DNA of 64,000 nt, from assembly GCA_014529385.2 (NCBI GenBank), contig CM043962.1:43655598-43719597 (forward strand). The letters run 5' to 3'. The notes below the pieces were generated by a model, which saw nothing but the letters and a program-made list of their open reading frames with translations, made no database searches and was not told where the DNA came from. The first letter of the stretch is position 1; each line of letters starts with the position of its first letter. A program made the position numbers and the translations under genes. This document shows positions 19,813-31,460 of this stretch, piece after piece. The stretch is from Adiantum capillus-veneris. Lineage: Eukaryota > Streptophyta > Polypodiopsida > Polypodiales > Pteridaceae.

Positions 19813-21160
19813 TTCTAAAAGGGGTGACAGATAGGTAGGTTAGGGGTCTAGATTGTGTTTTGAGTTTGTTTTTTAGGAGTTTTAATTTTTCCCACTGATG
19901 TGCCTCCTGGAGGTATTCCTTTTGTTTCCTAGTGTGTACAGGAGCGTGTTGCTATTGATAGGATTTGGACCTTCATGGAACCTTTCTCTCGTTCACACTT
20001 CATATCAAGCGTGACCATCAACACAAACAGGTGTTTCTTGTCCATTAGCATTGCCCTTATCTTTTTTGCATCCATGTTTGTCTGCTTTGATTGTGATTGG
20101 TAGCATACTATTCAGTGCATTTGCTTAGTATCAAACATTTAATTCAATGTAATGTTTTGTCATAATCACTTGTCTAGGTTTAAAAATCAAGCAGTCCGAC
20201 TAAGCTAGTTTGACCAAGATAGGTATTAGAAATCTTCTCTTAATACCATGGGGAATGCCTTCCTAATAAGCAATGGTTACTTAGGTTCTTAATCCGATTT
20301 AGGCAGCATTGTGTGAAATGTACTAGGGCTTTCTAGTGGGCTTAACCCTATTGACCTTTAGCGTAAGTATTATAAAGGGAGTTTACTAATGTGATGAGCC
20401 TGGGGAGGGTAACAGTGTTATATGACCCCCCAAAGTTACAAAATTAAAATGATGAAAATGAACAAACAAAAAATCAAAGTGCCACAATGTAAAATTTTAA
20501 GCTGGAAGAGAAATCTCAGCTTGATTTGGTACTTCACTCACATGTATTGCCTATGGTACTAGAGCCCTAGAGGTTCCCAGTGTGGGTGCTTTTCCTTGAA
20601 AAGCAAAAAACCCAAGGCATACAAAATAAGCACACACATCATAATTGAATCACTGTGAAAAGACCTTGGGGGGTCAAAGAAAAAGTAATCAGCCAGGCGA
20701 TGATTTCATGAGAAATTCCTTTTATGGTAGCTTAACTACAAGGTTTTCTAGATATAGCATCTAGTCAGCCCTTGAACATGAATACTTGGCTCTCGTGATT
20801 AAACAACTTAATTGACCACAGAAAATTAAGAAGCTTACCCATGGTATTAATATTCGATCTCTAGTGCTTTTCGACCGTCAAATTAGCGACCCCAGACTTG
20901 TTTAATTTTTTGCCTTTACATCTGTTTATGCATTTGATTACATTGAAATTTAATGTTCATTGCTAACAAATTGTTTGAAATTCTTTTACCAATCAATGTG
21001 TCTACCTAAAACTGCATATGCTTTTTAAGAGAATGCCATTACTGTGCCAATGTTGTTTGATTTTGCAGTGACTGAAGAAGGCTAAGGACATTCATCTCAA
21101 ATGCTCTTCCACCTCGACGATCCAGCTTCAACTCAATAGCTTCCGAGGACGGAATCTACA
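19813..21160 (+). other. Conserved 3' non-coding region of Ty3 copy 2
   Basis: No gene. Collinear with the same region in copies 1 and 3. It holds a hairpin with a perfect 7-bp stem and 3-base loop at 20588-20604 and an inverted pair GACCCCCCAAAG (20424-20435) and CTTGGGGGGTC (20665-20675). Confidence 0.6.
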
Positions 21161-21175
21161 TCAGGAAGGGGGGCA
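21161..21175 (+). promoter_or_regulatory. Polypurine tract, copy 2
   Basis: TCAGGAAGGGGGGCA immediately before the 3' LTR. Confidence 0.85.
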
Positions 21176-21752
21176 TGTTAACCCTCACGGCTCACGGACA
21201 CCCATCACCTACGATGGATGCGTATTATGTATGATTTAGAGTCAGGTACCGGGCTTGTCGGACCAATAGGGAAAGGTAGAGTGATCGCCGATGAGAGGCG
21301 CACTTTAACTTGGACATTCAAGGGATTAGTTGGTTAAGCATGGGCGCCCAAGTGTGAATGGGGTGAGCTCCTATAAAAGCCAACTAAACCTAATTTTTAC
21401 TCATTCTCTCATTTGTGCAATTGAAGAGTGCTCTTGCTCCATCTCCATCTTCTTCTTCTTCTTCACCTCCTTGTGTGTGTGTGAGAGAGAGAGAGAGAGA
21501 GGGAGAGTGTGTGTGCGATCGAGCATTACGAAGGCACGACGGCGGCGAAGCGGTTGAGCGCGGCACGACTGCAGCTTCTTCTTCATCGCGGCGAGGAATC
21601 CACCACGAAGGCGAACGTAGAGCGGTGAGTGACACACCCTTTGTTTTCTTGAGCTTGCTAGTTTAGGCTTGTTGTGTGCTTGGAGCCGTTTGTGGCTCGC
21701 ATACGGTGTATTGGCAAGTCCCTTGCTTCGATAGTGCGACAAGGAGCGCACA
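21176..21752 (+). repeat. 3' LTR of Ty3 copy 2 (577 bp)
   Basis: Begins TGTTAACCCTCACGG and ends GCGCACA. It contains CTATAAAAGCC (TATA box, 21371-21381) and a short GA run (about 21483-21501) roughly 110 bp downstream, within the transcribed part. The 3' flank is gcatc. Confidence 0.9.
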
Positions 21753-22390
21753 GCATCCTATTTCTAGCCAACTCAAGATTCTGATGTCTGAGAGTCTGTT
21801 CTAAGCTAAGGAAACGATTTATGCTTACTTGGCCTGAAAGGTACATGGATCGCGATCCATGTTGGATAGGCAAGCTGGAAGAATTCCGCATAGTCTGTCT
21901 CTAGCAAGCTTGTATATCCCCTTTTTCCATGTTTTGTTGGGTTTAGTTCAGCTTTAAAGATCTGACCATCAATTTTATAACTTTTCAGAGTTATGGTCTT
22001 CGGCACCAAAATAAGGTTTTGGACAGTTTTTACTATGATCCTTTTGGCCCCAATTGATGGTGGAAATTGTTACTTAACCTACACCCACCTATAAACTAAT
22101 ATAGATGCACAAACATAAATGAATTTAACAATATAGAAATGACAACGAGGTGTATGGTGAAAAAGTCCTTTCCAAGCATGAGAAAATCAATAATAAAATA
22201 CTCTTTTGTACATCACTCACAACTTTCTTTGCTCATAAGGAGTAGCACTGGCTAGTCTCGGACTCCAATCTCTACTAAGGACTAAACCTACGTCTAGCTG
22301 CTTTACTGTCTATGTGTAAACGGAATGGGTGTCAAAATCTTTGGAAGGGATTTTTTTGTACAATTGAGTCACTCACCACCTAAGGATAGA
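21753..22390 (-). other. Probable leader of an old minus-strand LTR element
   Basis: No coding region recognised. Placement is inferred from the degenerate primer site that follows it at 22391-22411. Confidence 0.35.
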
Positions 22391-22411
22391 ATTCCCCAGC
22401 AACAGTGCCAA
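22391..22411 (-). promoter_or_regulatory. Degenerate tRNA-Asp primer binding site
   Basis: Minus-strand TTGGCACTGTTGCTGGGGAA resembles TTGGCGCCGTTGCCGGGGA with three changes and stands directly inside a segment that starts TGTTAGTGGG on the plus strand at 22412, as expected for an LTR boundary. Confidence 0.5.
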
Positions 22412-23660
22412 TGTTAGTGGGTCGTCGCGACGGACGTCTGCAACGTAGCTTTTTGTACTAACATAATGCCAATATGCAAGGAAGCGACTCGGGATGGGGC
22501 ACGGAGACTTAATGAGAGTGTCAATCTCACCAACGTGAACTTAGAGGACTATTCATATTACGACAAAAGCAAATCAACCACTTCCTAGTCAGAAAATCAG
22601 TCTACGTCCAATCGCACCGCTCTAGGTCATCACGTCTTTTTAGCATCCAAACAAATTCGGAATGCAACGAAACTTGAGGAGAGGTATTACAACACCTAAG
22701 GGCACATTCCTACCAAGTTCTTCAGCCATCTAAGAAGGTACATAAATTCGGAATGCAACGAAACTTGAGGAGAGGTATTACAACACCTAAGGGCACATTC
22801 CTACCAAGTTCTTCAGCCATCTAAGAAGGTACATAAATCACGATCCATCACAAAAAATGTGCAGAAAACCGAAACAGAACTACACGGAAAGGTCCCCCTT
22901 AAGCATAGAAACACTTCTCCAAGGTCAAAACATCAAAAAACAACCATTTAAGACCTCAAATCAATGCATTTAGCTCACAAACAAGATGTCACAAAACACA
23001 ACAGAATTGAGAATGATTACACTTACATTGTAGAGCAAGAGATAAGGAACACAATGTGCTATTCGGAATCGAATTCTGATTATCAGACAAGGAGAAAAGC
23101 GGATTAGAAGTTGTAGCAGCAAGAAGCTCTCCCAGTCGACGAATGATAATATGTTTTTTAAAACTAAGGGTTTTGACTTAAGAGCTAAGGGGACTTTCCC
23201 ATGGCTATTCGGCCATTTACAAGGTGTGTCGACTCAGAGAGGCTAGGAGGGAATGACAGAATATATTACAATTGAGAATCCTCATTAGCAGAACTACACT
23301 ACTTCTTTTGAAAAAATGAGAGAGTACGACGAGGTTTGGTGTATTTTCATCTTTTACGTGTCAGTCCGCTGTGTCCACCAAACACGTATTTCAAGACAAG
23401 GGTCGTGCACCCAATAGGCTAAAGAGTTGGAAATCACCACCAAATCATTCTATATAGGCTTCTCTATATATAGCCTATTGACACCATGTGGCTACATTCT
23501 AGGCAAATGTATCTCTTGAATCCACTGAACAACACCATATTGTGAAGAAGTATAGGGATCGATCAATCCCTTATGATGCCAGGAGAGTCACATACACACT
23601 TCTTTGGAAGGTTTTCAGTAGTACCAAAATTCTAAGCATACTTTTGATAAGGTAATACTA
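22412..23660 (-). repeat. Putative degenerate LTR, outer end not found
   Basis: Starts at the inner boundary defined by the primer site. I could not locate its outer end, so the right coordinate is only the start of the MITE-like element's flank. No coding potential. Confidence 0.3.
22653..22834. repeat. Tandem duplication, 91-bp unit
   Basis: Two near-identical copies offset by exactly 91 bp (unit contains ttcggaatgcaacgaaactt). It lies in the putative old LTR. Confidence 0.92.
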
Positions 23661-23668
23661 TTTATAAA

Positions 23669-24108
23669 GGGAAAATTACCAAAATACCCCTCTAATTTGT
23701 GGAAATTCCCAAAGTACCCCTCAAATTTCAAAAGTTCCGAATATACCATTGTATCATACTGGGATGTATTTGCCCTGAATTTTGCATAATATAAGATTCA
23801 TGACAAGGGGGAGTTATTTTTAAGTTTTCTAGACAAAACTATTCACAAACGCACTCACAAAAAAAGGCATTTGTGTCTAAAAATGATGAACAATTTTATG
23901 TTAAGAGCCCACAAAAATCCTTCTTCTACCATCTTCTATTGAGGGAGAACCAATCTTCCTATCAAGAGTTGCAATTTTTTTTTGTTTTTAGAGATGTTTA
24001 CAGGATTAATGAGGGGTACTTGGGGAATTCTGGAGAAATTGAAGGGTATTTTGGGAATTTTTGGTCAAATATGAGGGGTATATTGGGCGGTATTTTGGTA
24101 ATTTTCCC
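23669..24108. mobile_element. MITE-like element with 20-bp perfect terminal inverted repeats
   Basis: The left end GGGAAAATTACCAAAATACC and the right end are exact reverse complements. Further imperfect inverted text continues inward for about 70 bp on each side. Flanking nonamers atttataaa (23660-23668) and attttcaaa (24109-24117) agree at seven of nine positions, which suggests a Mutator-type 9-bp target duplication. No transposase is encoded. Confidence 0.68.
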
Positions 24109-24390
24109 ATTTTCAAATATACAACTATCCACAATGTGGGTGCTCTTTTTTTCAACAATTTCTTTCTTATGCAAGGCTATCTATACTACTCGATTATGTA
24201 AGGCTATTCTTTCTTATGCAAGGCTATCTATACTAATCTATTATGTAGAAGGAAATTTAGGGAAGCCATGTGGCTCAAAAAGAATTTGTTGCTGGACAGG
24301 ACGTGGGCCTTGGGGGGGAGTGAAGAAGCTAAAGAGACTTCGTGTAAATTGCACAATCATGACAGGTTCAATTCTCGATCTCCAGACACC

Positions 24391-24393
<3 letters not shown>
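24109..24393. other. Short AT-rich stretch with a local duplication
   Basis: Contains two copies of a ctttcttatgcaaggctatc-type segment near 24164 and 24205. No gene. Confidence 0.5.

Positions 24394-24476
<83 letters not shown>
24394..24476. repeat. GA microsatellite, about 83 bp
   Basis: Uninterrupted GA dinucleotides. Confidence 0.97.
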
Positions 24477-24478
<2 letters not shown>

Positions 24479-24758
24479 CCTTGATGTTGCCACCTGAGAG
24501 AGGGGATCAACCGGGAGACTTGCCCAAAACCATCATGCACGACCGAGCAGGTGGCACAAGCCTGCAAGACCAAAGAGAGAGCATTTTGCAGCTTTATGAT
24601 TGAGAGAGAAAGAGCTTGCATCACTATTGAGAAAGAGAGAGAGAAGCATTTTTTGGGAGGGTGCGATTGCAACCTCAGCTGAGCTCGACTATGTCCTCTA
24701 ACTCCCTCTGCCTTTTCCTCGACTCTTGTTTTCGTCTTCAATGAGTCCTTGCTTTGTT

Positions 24759-24763
<5 letters not shown>
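24477..24763. other. Spacer between two GA microsatellites
   Basis: No gene; short GA-rich patches only. Confidence 0.6.

Positions 24764-24845
<82 letters not shown>
24764..24845. repeat. GA microsatellite, about 82 bp
   Basis: Uninterrupted GA dinucleotides. Confidence 0.97.
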
Positions 24846-24847
<2 letters not shown>

Positions 24848-25600
24848 GTATGTATGATAAGGTGTACCCACTTTCAGTAGTTTCCCCCACCAAGACAACC
24901 AAGAAACAACCTCTTTTTTTCCATTCCTACGTACGTTTGACTTGCTTGCACTTACTTTGAAGAGGCAAGATTTGGTAGCCACATAAAGCACATAGCTTCA
25001 AACACAATGGAAAGCTCAAATCTTCATTTTTTCACATTCAAATGGTAATTTTATTGTGCAAGGACTAATTTTGGTTCAGCCTGTCACACCTTGTCATAAC
25101 ATTGTGAGCTTGATGAAGAAATACTTATAGCTTTCTATGGGATTTTTTTCTTTACGTACCCTCTTGCACATGAAATGTTCACCTGCAAGCAATTTAACTT
25201 GATTTATTGATAATTGTTTGGATCTTTGCATAATTAATGTTCATTTTTCTTTGTTAGAATTTCTATTTATAAAAACCTAAAGTTTTAACACCATATATCT
25301 AATGATGTAGAACTTATTTTGCAAGATCCAACAGTCATTTGATAAATTATGACTCAAGGAATGTGACCATGCAAAAAAATTTAAACTTCAACGGTTCATT
25401 TTTTAAAGATTTACCTTAGAAAATAACAAAGATTGCTTAGAGAACCTTCATATAGTTTTTTTTAAATCTAATAAATAATGTACATTGCCACTTATTTTGA
25501 TTTTCATATATGTCATAACTCTTAGTGTAAGGTCCTCATAGAAAAACATTTGAGTCAATTTGAGTAAGGGAAAGACAAGTTTTTGTTGTTTTAAATTTTT
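24846..25600. other. AT-rich intergenic DNA, nothing recognised
   Basis: No ORF, RNA gene or repeat structure of note. Confidence 0.6.
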
Positions 25601-25699
25601 TCACTTGCACCATTCACTTGAGGCGTGCCTCCTTAGGTTTGGTAAATCCCAAACCTAGAAATTTTGACACTTGTAAACCAACCATGGCTTGGTTCTACT

Positions 25700-26000
25700 C
25701 TCCCAATCCTAGTTGGCTAGTCCACCTCATACAAGGAGGTCACCACATCACCAAAGGTCCATGTCATCACCCCATCTCACCTTCCACATCACCACAGTCA
25801 ACACTTTGATTGTAACACTTGGCTTGCCATGTTACTCTAATTGCCAACTCATCCACCACACTCCACTGCCACCTTGCATGCCACTTCACCTTAAGTGCCA
25901 TGCCATCCACCACCTCACATGCCACGCGTAAGTATTGTTTGCATGGCTTGCCACATCACTCGCCACCAAGCATGCCACATCACCACCTTGCCAGCTCATC
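25700..26000. repeat. CA/CC-rich degenerate minisatellite
   Basis: Variable units around ccacatcacc and cttgccatgcca. The overlapping open frames are a by-product of the low complexity. Confidence 0.6.
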
Positions 26001-26539
26001 ATTGGATCACAAAAAGAAAGATTTTTTAAAAATAGCTTTTGGTTTACTTATGCACATGATTCAGAACCTTCCATATCGATACAAGCCACATGTAGCTCGC
26101 GGCTGAAAAACGGCCACCGCGCTCCTTGATCACACCGCGGCCAGTGCGGGAGCTTACTGTAATCGTTGCCTCGGCTCTGGACACGGTCCGCCATCACCTA
26201 TCGCCTATCGAGCCCCGTCGGCCACCCTGAGTGCCTTGAGCCCCTTTAGACCTGAAAAACGGTCCGAAAGTAGCCAAGCCCGTCGGTGGAAGGTAGCCTT
26301 GGCACTCACCCGAGGGGGGGGGAGGGTTGCATCCCAACTTCACAAGAGGGGTGTGGGGAACTCATCGCCACACCTCACCCATCCTTCGCACCATGGTCTA
26401 CCCCGTTCCCTTCTCAACCGAGCACCACTATCTTATAGTTGTACACAATCTAGTGTGGGCCGACAAAACCCCCAAGAACCATGACCGACGGGTCGACAAA
26501 CGGGGGAAACCCCCTTGTTGGGGGAAGGCCGTAAGAGAA
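26001..26539. other. Unassigned GC-richer DNA
   Basis: No recognisable gene. Short frames here have no family signature. Confidence 0.45.
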
Positions 26540-27059
26540 GGTTTCCACGAGACGGATTGCAAAGCCCATGAAACTTTGTAGGGGTGGGGATTTAAGTGCT
26601 TTCCTTGCCCTTGCAATGTTTCATGTCCATCCGCTCTCGTGTCGTCGGTTTAGGGTGACACAATTGCCAATTTTTTTGTTTTGGCTTTGCTAACAGCCCA
26701 ATGGTAAAAAATTGGTGATGGTGTCACCGTAGCCCGTCGTGACGGATTGCAATGGCCATGAAACTTTGCAAGGACGAGGATTTAGGTGCTTTCCTTGCCC
26801 CTACAATGTTCCCGTCTCGTTGGTGTAGGATGGCACAATCACCAATTTTTTCGTTTTGGCTTCGCTTAGGACCCAATGGTCAAAAGCTGGCAATTGTGCC
26901 ACAGTAGACCATCGAGACGGATTGCGTTGCCCATGAAACTTTTCAAGGGAGGGGATTTAAGTGATTTCGCTACCCCTGCAAAGTTTTGTGGCCATCCACT
27001 CCCGTCGCATTGGTTTAGTGTGGCACAATCGCCAATTTTTTCATTTTGGCTTCGTTAAG
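26540..27059. repeat. Hairpin satellite array, left part
   Basis: One partial unit (26540-26690) and two full ones starting near 26699 and 26872. Same repeat as 29704-31460. The array is split by an LTR element inserted at 27059/27060. Confidence 0.85.
27055..27059. repeat. Target site duplication TTAAG, left
   Basis: Matches 29699-29703 across the LTR element. Confidence 0.9.
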
Positions 27060-27377
27060 TGTAAATTGTGAGCTTTGTCCTAAGGTGTGAGTCAAGGAGA
27101 GGAGAGTGGATTTATCCCACATACTGGGGAGCAAGGCTGTAGAGCTACTTAAAGCTCATTTCTTGAATCAATAAACAACAACTCATTTTGCACTACATGC
27201 TTGTCTATGGTGAGCTTGTGCTAAGCTAACTCAATACTCAAGATTGTGTTTATGAGTCCAAGCTAATCTATCTTAGAGCCTAATTCACTTGAGTGATAAG
27301 CTTGCTTACACACACTCACACACTTGCACCATGTTTCTCTTTCATCCACCATAGCTAGAAGGATCCAAATCCTAACA
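27060..27377 (+). repeat. 5' LTR, 318 bp
   Basis: Begins TGTAAATTGTGAGC, ends CTAACA. Few differences from the 3' LTR. Confidence 0.93.
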
Positions 27378-27379
27378 TT

Positions 27380-27396
27380 TGGTATCAGAGCCCTGG
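27380..27396 (+). promoter_or_regulatory. Primer binding site, tRNA-iMet type
   Basis: TGGTATCAGAGCCCTGG starts two bases after the LTR. Confidence 0.9.
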
Positions 27397-29368
27397 TGTG
27401 CTAGCTAGGGTTGTCATTATGCATTAGTGTGTGTTAATCATTAGCATCTCCATTAGATCAATTAGCATTGCATAATTGTTGTCACGACCCATTAACAGTT
27501 TCATATTAAGTTGCATATCTCACTAATTAAGCCTTAATCTAGTTGTGTGTGGGCATGTCCTTGGCACACCCAAGAGGCCACTACCCTCCATGGTTAGATA
27601 GGTTTGATTAGGGAAAAGATTAGCATCCAATTTTTGCATTTCTAAGTCGCTTTTGTGTCAATTTTCTAGTGATTTGCACCTCCAATTAATTTCTCCATTT
27701 CCGCAATCTCCTAACAAAATTAACCTCATCTCGAAGTACTCGACGCAAGCTCTCCGTAGAGCCTTCAAGCTCTGCAAACTGAGCTCGAGAACTCCATTAA
27801 AGCTATCCCCAATCTTGCCCAAAAATAGGTGTGTGTGTGTGAGTTTGTGTGGGAAACTCTGCTGACTTTAGCTTAAGAATTTTTTTTCCGGAGCTTTTCC
27901 ACAAGCAACTCCGTGGGGCTTGGTGGCTAGCTCAAAATAGATTGTTGACTCTTGACGTCGTGGGTCCAAAGTTCAATTTGTCTAGCCTAAATCGGGCAAG
28001 CCCGGCGGATCTGAGAAGGCGCCTTAAAACTGGTTTTAGAACCTGGCGGGTCCGCTGGGGCAAGTTCCCACACGCGTGTGCGCGCATTGATGCCTTTTTT
28101 TTCTGCCGACTGCCCGACGCTCCTGCCCGCCTCCCGGCGTGTGCCCGACACCTGCCCGGTTGACCAATTGCCCAAAAGGCGCTTTGGCTGCCAGCTATCG
28201 AACACTGCAATCCCCCCTTCCCACGCCCGCTGAGGCCTGCCCGAACCTTGGAACACATTCCCGCGACTGCCTCTTATGCCAAGCCCTCAAAGGCCACTAG
28301 TTCTTTAAAGCCCCCTTTCCCACTAAGTGGCCCACTGCCTCGAACCTCCGAAGACCTCTTTAAGGGCTTGCTCCCACGGAGTAGAAATCCCAAAAGAAGC
28401 CCAAAGGCTTCCAAGCTTTTTAAGCCCCTGCTCCCACAAGCATAATCAAGAAGGTGTCTCCATAACCTCCAACTCCCTCAAGGGGGCAGTCCCACAAAGT
28501 TGCAGCAAGGTTTTCAAGGCCTTCCAAAAGGCATTCAAAGGCGGATCTCATCGCGCTTCAAAAGGCTTCATCAGATTCTCCAAAGCACTCAAAGAAAATC
28601 TTCAAATCATCACAAAAGCATCCAAAGCCAACTTCGAAGGTAGATTCCAATCAAAGAAGAACTCAAGGCCGTGAAGGGTGACTTCACCTCGAGTGAAGAG
28701 GTACTTCACATTTTATTAAGAAGACATTAAAATTGGAATCTTGCAGCCAAGCACAACAACTTCTTGCAATGTATGTAATTGTATTTGTCTACATGGATGA
28801 CATTATGTGCTTTTGTAATGGGATAGACATTGGCATTGGAGAGTCTCCAAATTGCTAAAATCCCTCCATGTGTGAAAACTTTGTGGCAAATTGTATGGGA
28901 AATTCCACATGCTTGGGCTCTTGGAGTATAACCAAGATGGAAGAGAGCATTAATTTTTGCATCAACCTTTTCGTAGGATATTTTAGCATATTGTTGCATG
29001 TCATTATGATGCATGGAATAAAGCCTGATTGCACAACAAAAAGGGGGACAGAAGCACTCGTTCGAGGGGAGGATACGAAGTCAGACCATGAAGCAGTTGA
29101 AAGCAACAGCAGAAGCAACGAAGGCAAGAGACCTGACAGAGGACCAGCTCACGTAGTAGAAGACAAAAAGGACGAAGACGAAGGCAGCGTTTGGGAAGAC
29201 CCATTTTGAAGATGCAGACTCTCTACTTGTAGGGGAGGACTTTTTCCTGTGTGGATACGAGCTTATCATCCTGTGTGGACATCACCATCCTTTGTGGATC
29301 TTTCTTGTGTGGATTTTGTTAGCCTGTGTGGATCATGCATCTTCAGTATCTTGTCTTAGTCCAAACCT
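27397..29368 (+). other. Interior of the non-autonomous LTR element
   Basis: No complete gene. A 113-codon frame at 28868-29209 has a lysine-, aspartate- and glutamate-rich C-terminus and no recognised domain. The YMDD-like remnant lies just upstream of it. Confidence 0.55.
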
Positions 29369-29380
29369 CAAGGGGAGGAT
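29369..29380 (+). promoter_or_regulatory. Polypurine tract of the non-autonomous element
   Basis: CAAGGGGAGGAT directly before the 3' LTR. Confidence 0.8.
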
Positions 29381-29698
29381 TGTAAAGTGTGAGCTTTGTC
29401 CTAAGGTGTGAGTCAAGGAGAGGAGAGTGGATTTATCCCACATATTGTGGAGCAAGGCTGTAGATCTACTTAAAGCTCATTTTTTGAATCAATAAACAAC
29501 AACTCATTTTGCACTACATGCTTGTCTATGGTGAGCTTGTGCTAAGCTAAGTCAATACTCAAGATTGTGTTTATGAGTCCAAGCTAATCTATCTTGGAAC
29601 CTAATTCACTTGAGTGATAAGATTGCTTACACACACTCACACACTTGCACCATGTTTCTCTTTCATCCACCATAGCTAGCACGATCCAAATCATAACA
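29381..29698 (+). repeat. 3' LTR, 318 bp
   Basis: Same length and text as the 5' LTR apart from scattered substitutions. Ends CATAACA followed by ttaag. Confidence 0.93.
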
Positions 29699-29703
29699 TT
29701 AAG
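29699..29703. repeat. Target site duplication TTAAG, right
   Basis: Matches 27055-27059. Confidence 0.9.
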
Positions 29704-31460
29704 TACCCAATGGTAAAAAACTGGCGATTGTGCCATAGTAGACCTTCGAGGCGGATTGTGTCGTTCATAATACTTTGCAAGGGTGGAGATTTAAGTGCTT
29801 TACCTATCCCTAAAAATTTCATGTCCATCCGCTCCCGTCTCGTCGGTCTAGGGTAGCACAATCACCAATGTTTTCATTTTGGCTTCGCTAAGGACCCAAT
29901 GGTAAAGAACTGGCAATCATGCCACTGTAGACCGTCGAGATGGATTGCGATGCCCATGAAACTTTGCAGGGGTGGGGATTTAAGTACTTTCCTTGCCCAT
30001 ACAATGTTTCATGGCCATCTGCTCTCGTCTTGTCGGTCTAGGGTGGCACAATCGCCAATTTTTTGGTTTTGGCTTCGCTAAGGGTCCAATGGAAAAAAAC
30101 TGGCGATTGTGCCTCCGTACACCGTCGAGACGGATTGCAATGGCCATGAAACTTTGCAGGGGTAGGGATTAAGATGCTTTTCCTACCTCTACAAAGTTTC
30201 ATGGCCATCCGCTCTCGTCTCGTGGGTCTAGGGTGGCAGAATCGCCAATTTTTTTGTTTTGGCTTCGCTAAGTGCCCAATGGTAAAAAACTGGCGATTGT
30301 GCCATAGTAGACCGTCGAGACGGATTGTGTTGCCCATGAAACTTTCCAAGGGTGAGGACTTGAGTGCTTTAACTACGCTGTAAAGTTTCATGGCCATCCG
30401 CTCTCGTCTCGTTGCTCTAGGGTGGCACAATCGCCAAATTTTTTGTTTTGGCTTCGCTAAGGGCCCAATGGTAAAAAACTGGCGGTTGTGCCTTCATAGA
30501 ACATTGAGTCTGATTACGATGGACATGGAACTTTTCAGGGGTGGGGATTTAGGTGCTTTTCCCACCCTTGCAATGTTTCATGGTCATTCGCTCCCGTCTC
30601 ATCGGTCTAGGGTGGCACAATTGCTAATTTTTTTGTTTTGGCTTCACTAAGGACCCAGTGGTAAAAAAACTGGCGATTGTGCCACCATAGACCATTGAGA
30701 CAAATTGCGATGCCCATGAAACTTTGCAAGGTGGAGATTTAGGTGTTTTCCCTACCCTTGAAAAGTTTCATGGCCATGTGCTCTCGTCTCGTCGGTCTAG
30801 GGTGGCACACTCACCAATTTTTTTTGTTTTGGCTTCGCTAAGCGCCCCATGGTAAAAAACGAGCGATTGTGCCATTGTAGCGATGGCCATCTTCTCCTGT
30901 CTTGTCGTTTTAGGATGGCACAATCACCAATTATTTTGTTTTAGCTTCGCTAAGGGCCTAATGGTAAAAAATTGGCGATTGTGCCACAGTAGACCGTCGA
31001 GACGGATTGCGATGCCCATGAAACTTTGTAGGGGTGGGGATTTGAGTGTTTTCCTTGCCCCTACAAAGATTCATGGACATCTGCTCTCCTCTTGTCAGTA
31101 TAGGGTGGCACAATCACCAATTTTTTTGTTTTGGTTTCGCTAAGGGCCCAATGGTTAAAAACTGGCGATTGTGCCACTGTAGATCATCGAGATGGATTGT
31201 GATGCCCATGAAACATTGCAGGGGTAGGGATTTAGGTGCTTTCCCTACCCTTGCAATGTTTCATGTCCATCCGCTCTCGTCTCATCGGTCTAGGGTGGCA
31301 CAATCGCCAATTTTTTTGTTTTCGCTTCGCTAAGGACCCAATGGTAAAAATCTGGCGATTGTGCCACAGTAAACCATTGCGATAGATTGTGTTGCCCATG
31401 AAACTTTGTAGGGGTGGGGATTTAGGTGCTTTACATGCCCCTGCAAAGTTTCATGGCCAT
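29704..31460. repeat. Hairpin satellite array, about 190-bp units
   Basis: Units begin at a ccaatggtaaaaaactgg segment near 29707, 29895, 30086, 30275, 30465, 30653, 30844, 30956, 31147 and 31337, that is every 188-191 bp with one shortened unit of 112 bp. Within each unit the left half is roughly the reverse complement of the right half: GGCGATTGTGCC against GGCACAATCGCC, and CATGAAACTTTGCAGGGG against CCCCTGCAAAGTTTCATG. Each unit can thus fold into one long imperfect hairpin. Open frames through the array are repeat by-products. Confidence 0.9.

Larger units (their letters stand above)
12838..21752 (+). mobile_element. Ty3 retrotransposon copy 2, non-autonomous
   Basis: Plus-strand member of the family. 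Its order is LTR U5 remnant, PBS, leader, one long ORF (13927-19107), internal PPT, TATA-like box, extra ORF (19390-19812), conserved non-coding region, PPT and full 3' LTR. Compared with copy 3, RT, RNase H, integrase and the second protease are absent through one in-frame deletion, so it would depend on other copies for cDNA synthesis and integration. The 5' LTR is reduced to its last 143 bp. The 3' flank begins gcatc; no matching five bases are seen at the damaged 5' side. Confidence 0.88.
27060..29698 (+). mobile_element. Non-autonomous copia-like LTR element (2.64 kb)
   Basis: Two collinear 318-bp LTRs (27060-27377, 29381-29698), a tRNA-iMet primer site, a PPT and a 5-bp duplication (ttaag) define it fully. 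The 2.0-kb interior encodes no complete retroviral domain. A short in-frame VIVFVYMDDIM at about 28770-28805 looks like the active-site region of a copia RT, suggesting derivation from a copia element by deletion. The rest is unassigned; part (27950-28680) is GC-rich and repetitive and might be captured sequence. Confidence 0.9.

Noticed and set aside
26236-26616. Possible host exon in GC-richer DNA
   Set aside because: Frames are short, overlap on both strands and merge into the hairpin satellite; no splice pattern or domain.
29899-31333. Series of similar 60-95-codon frames, as if a gene family
   Set aside because: They are the same phase of the 190-bp hairpin satellite; unit lengths not divisible by three move the frame.
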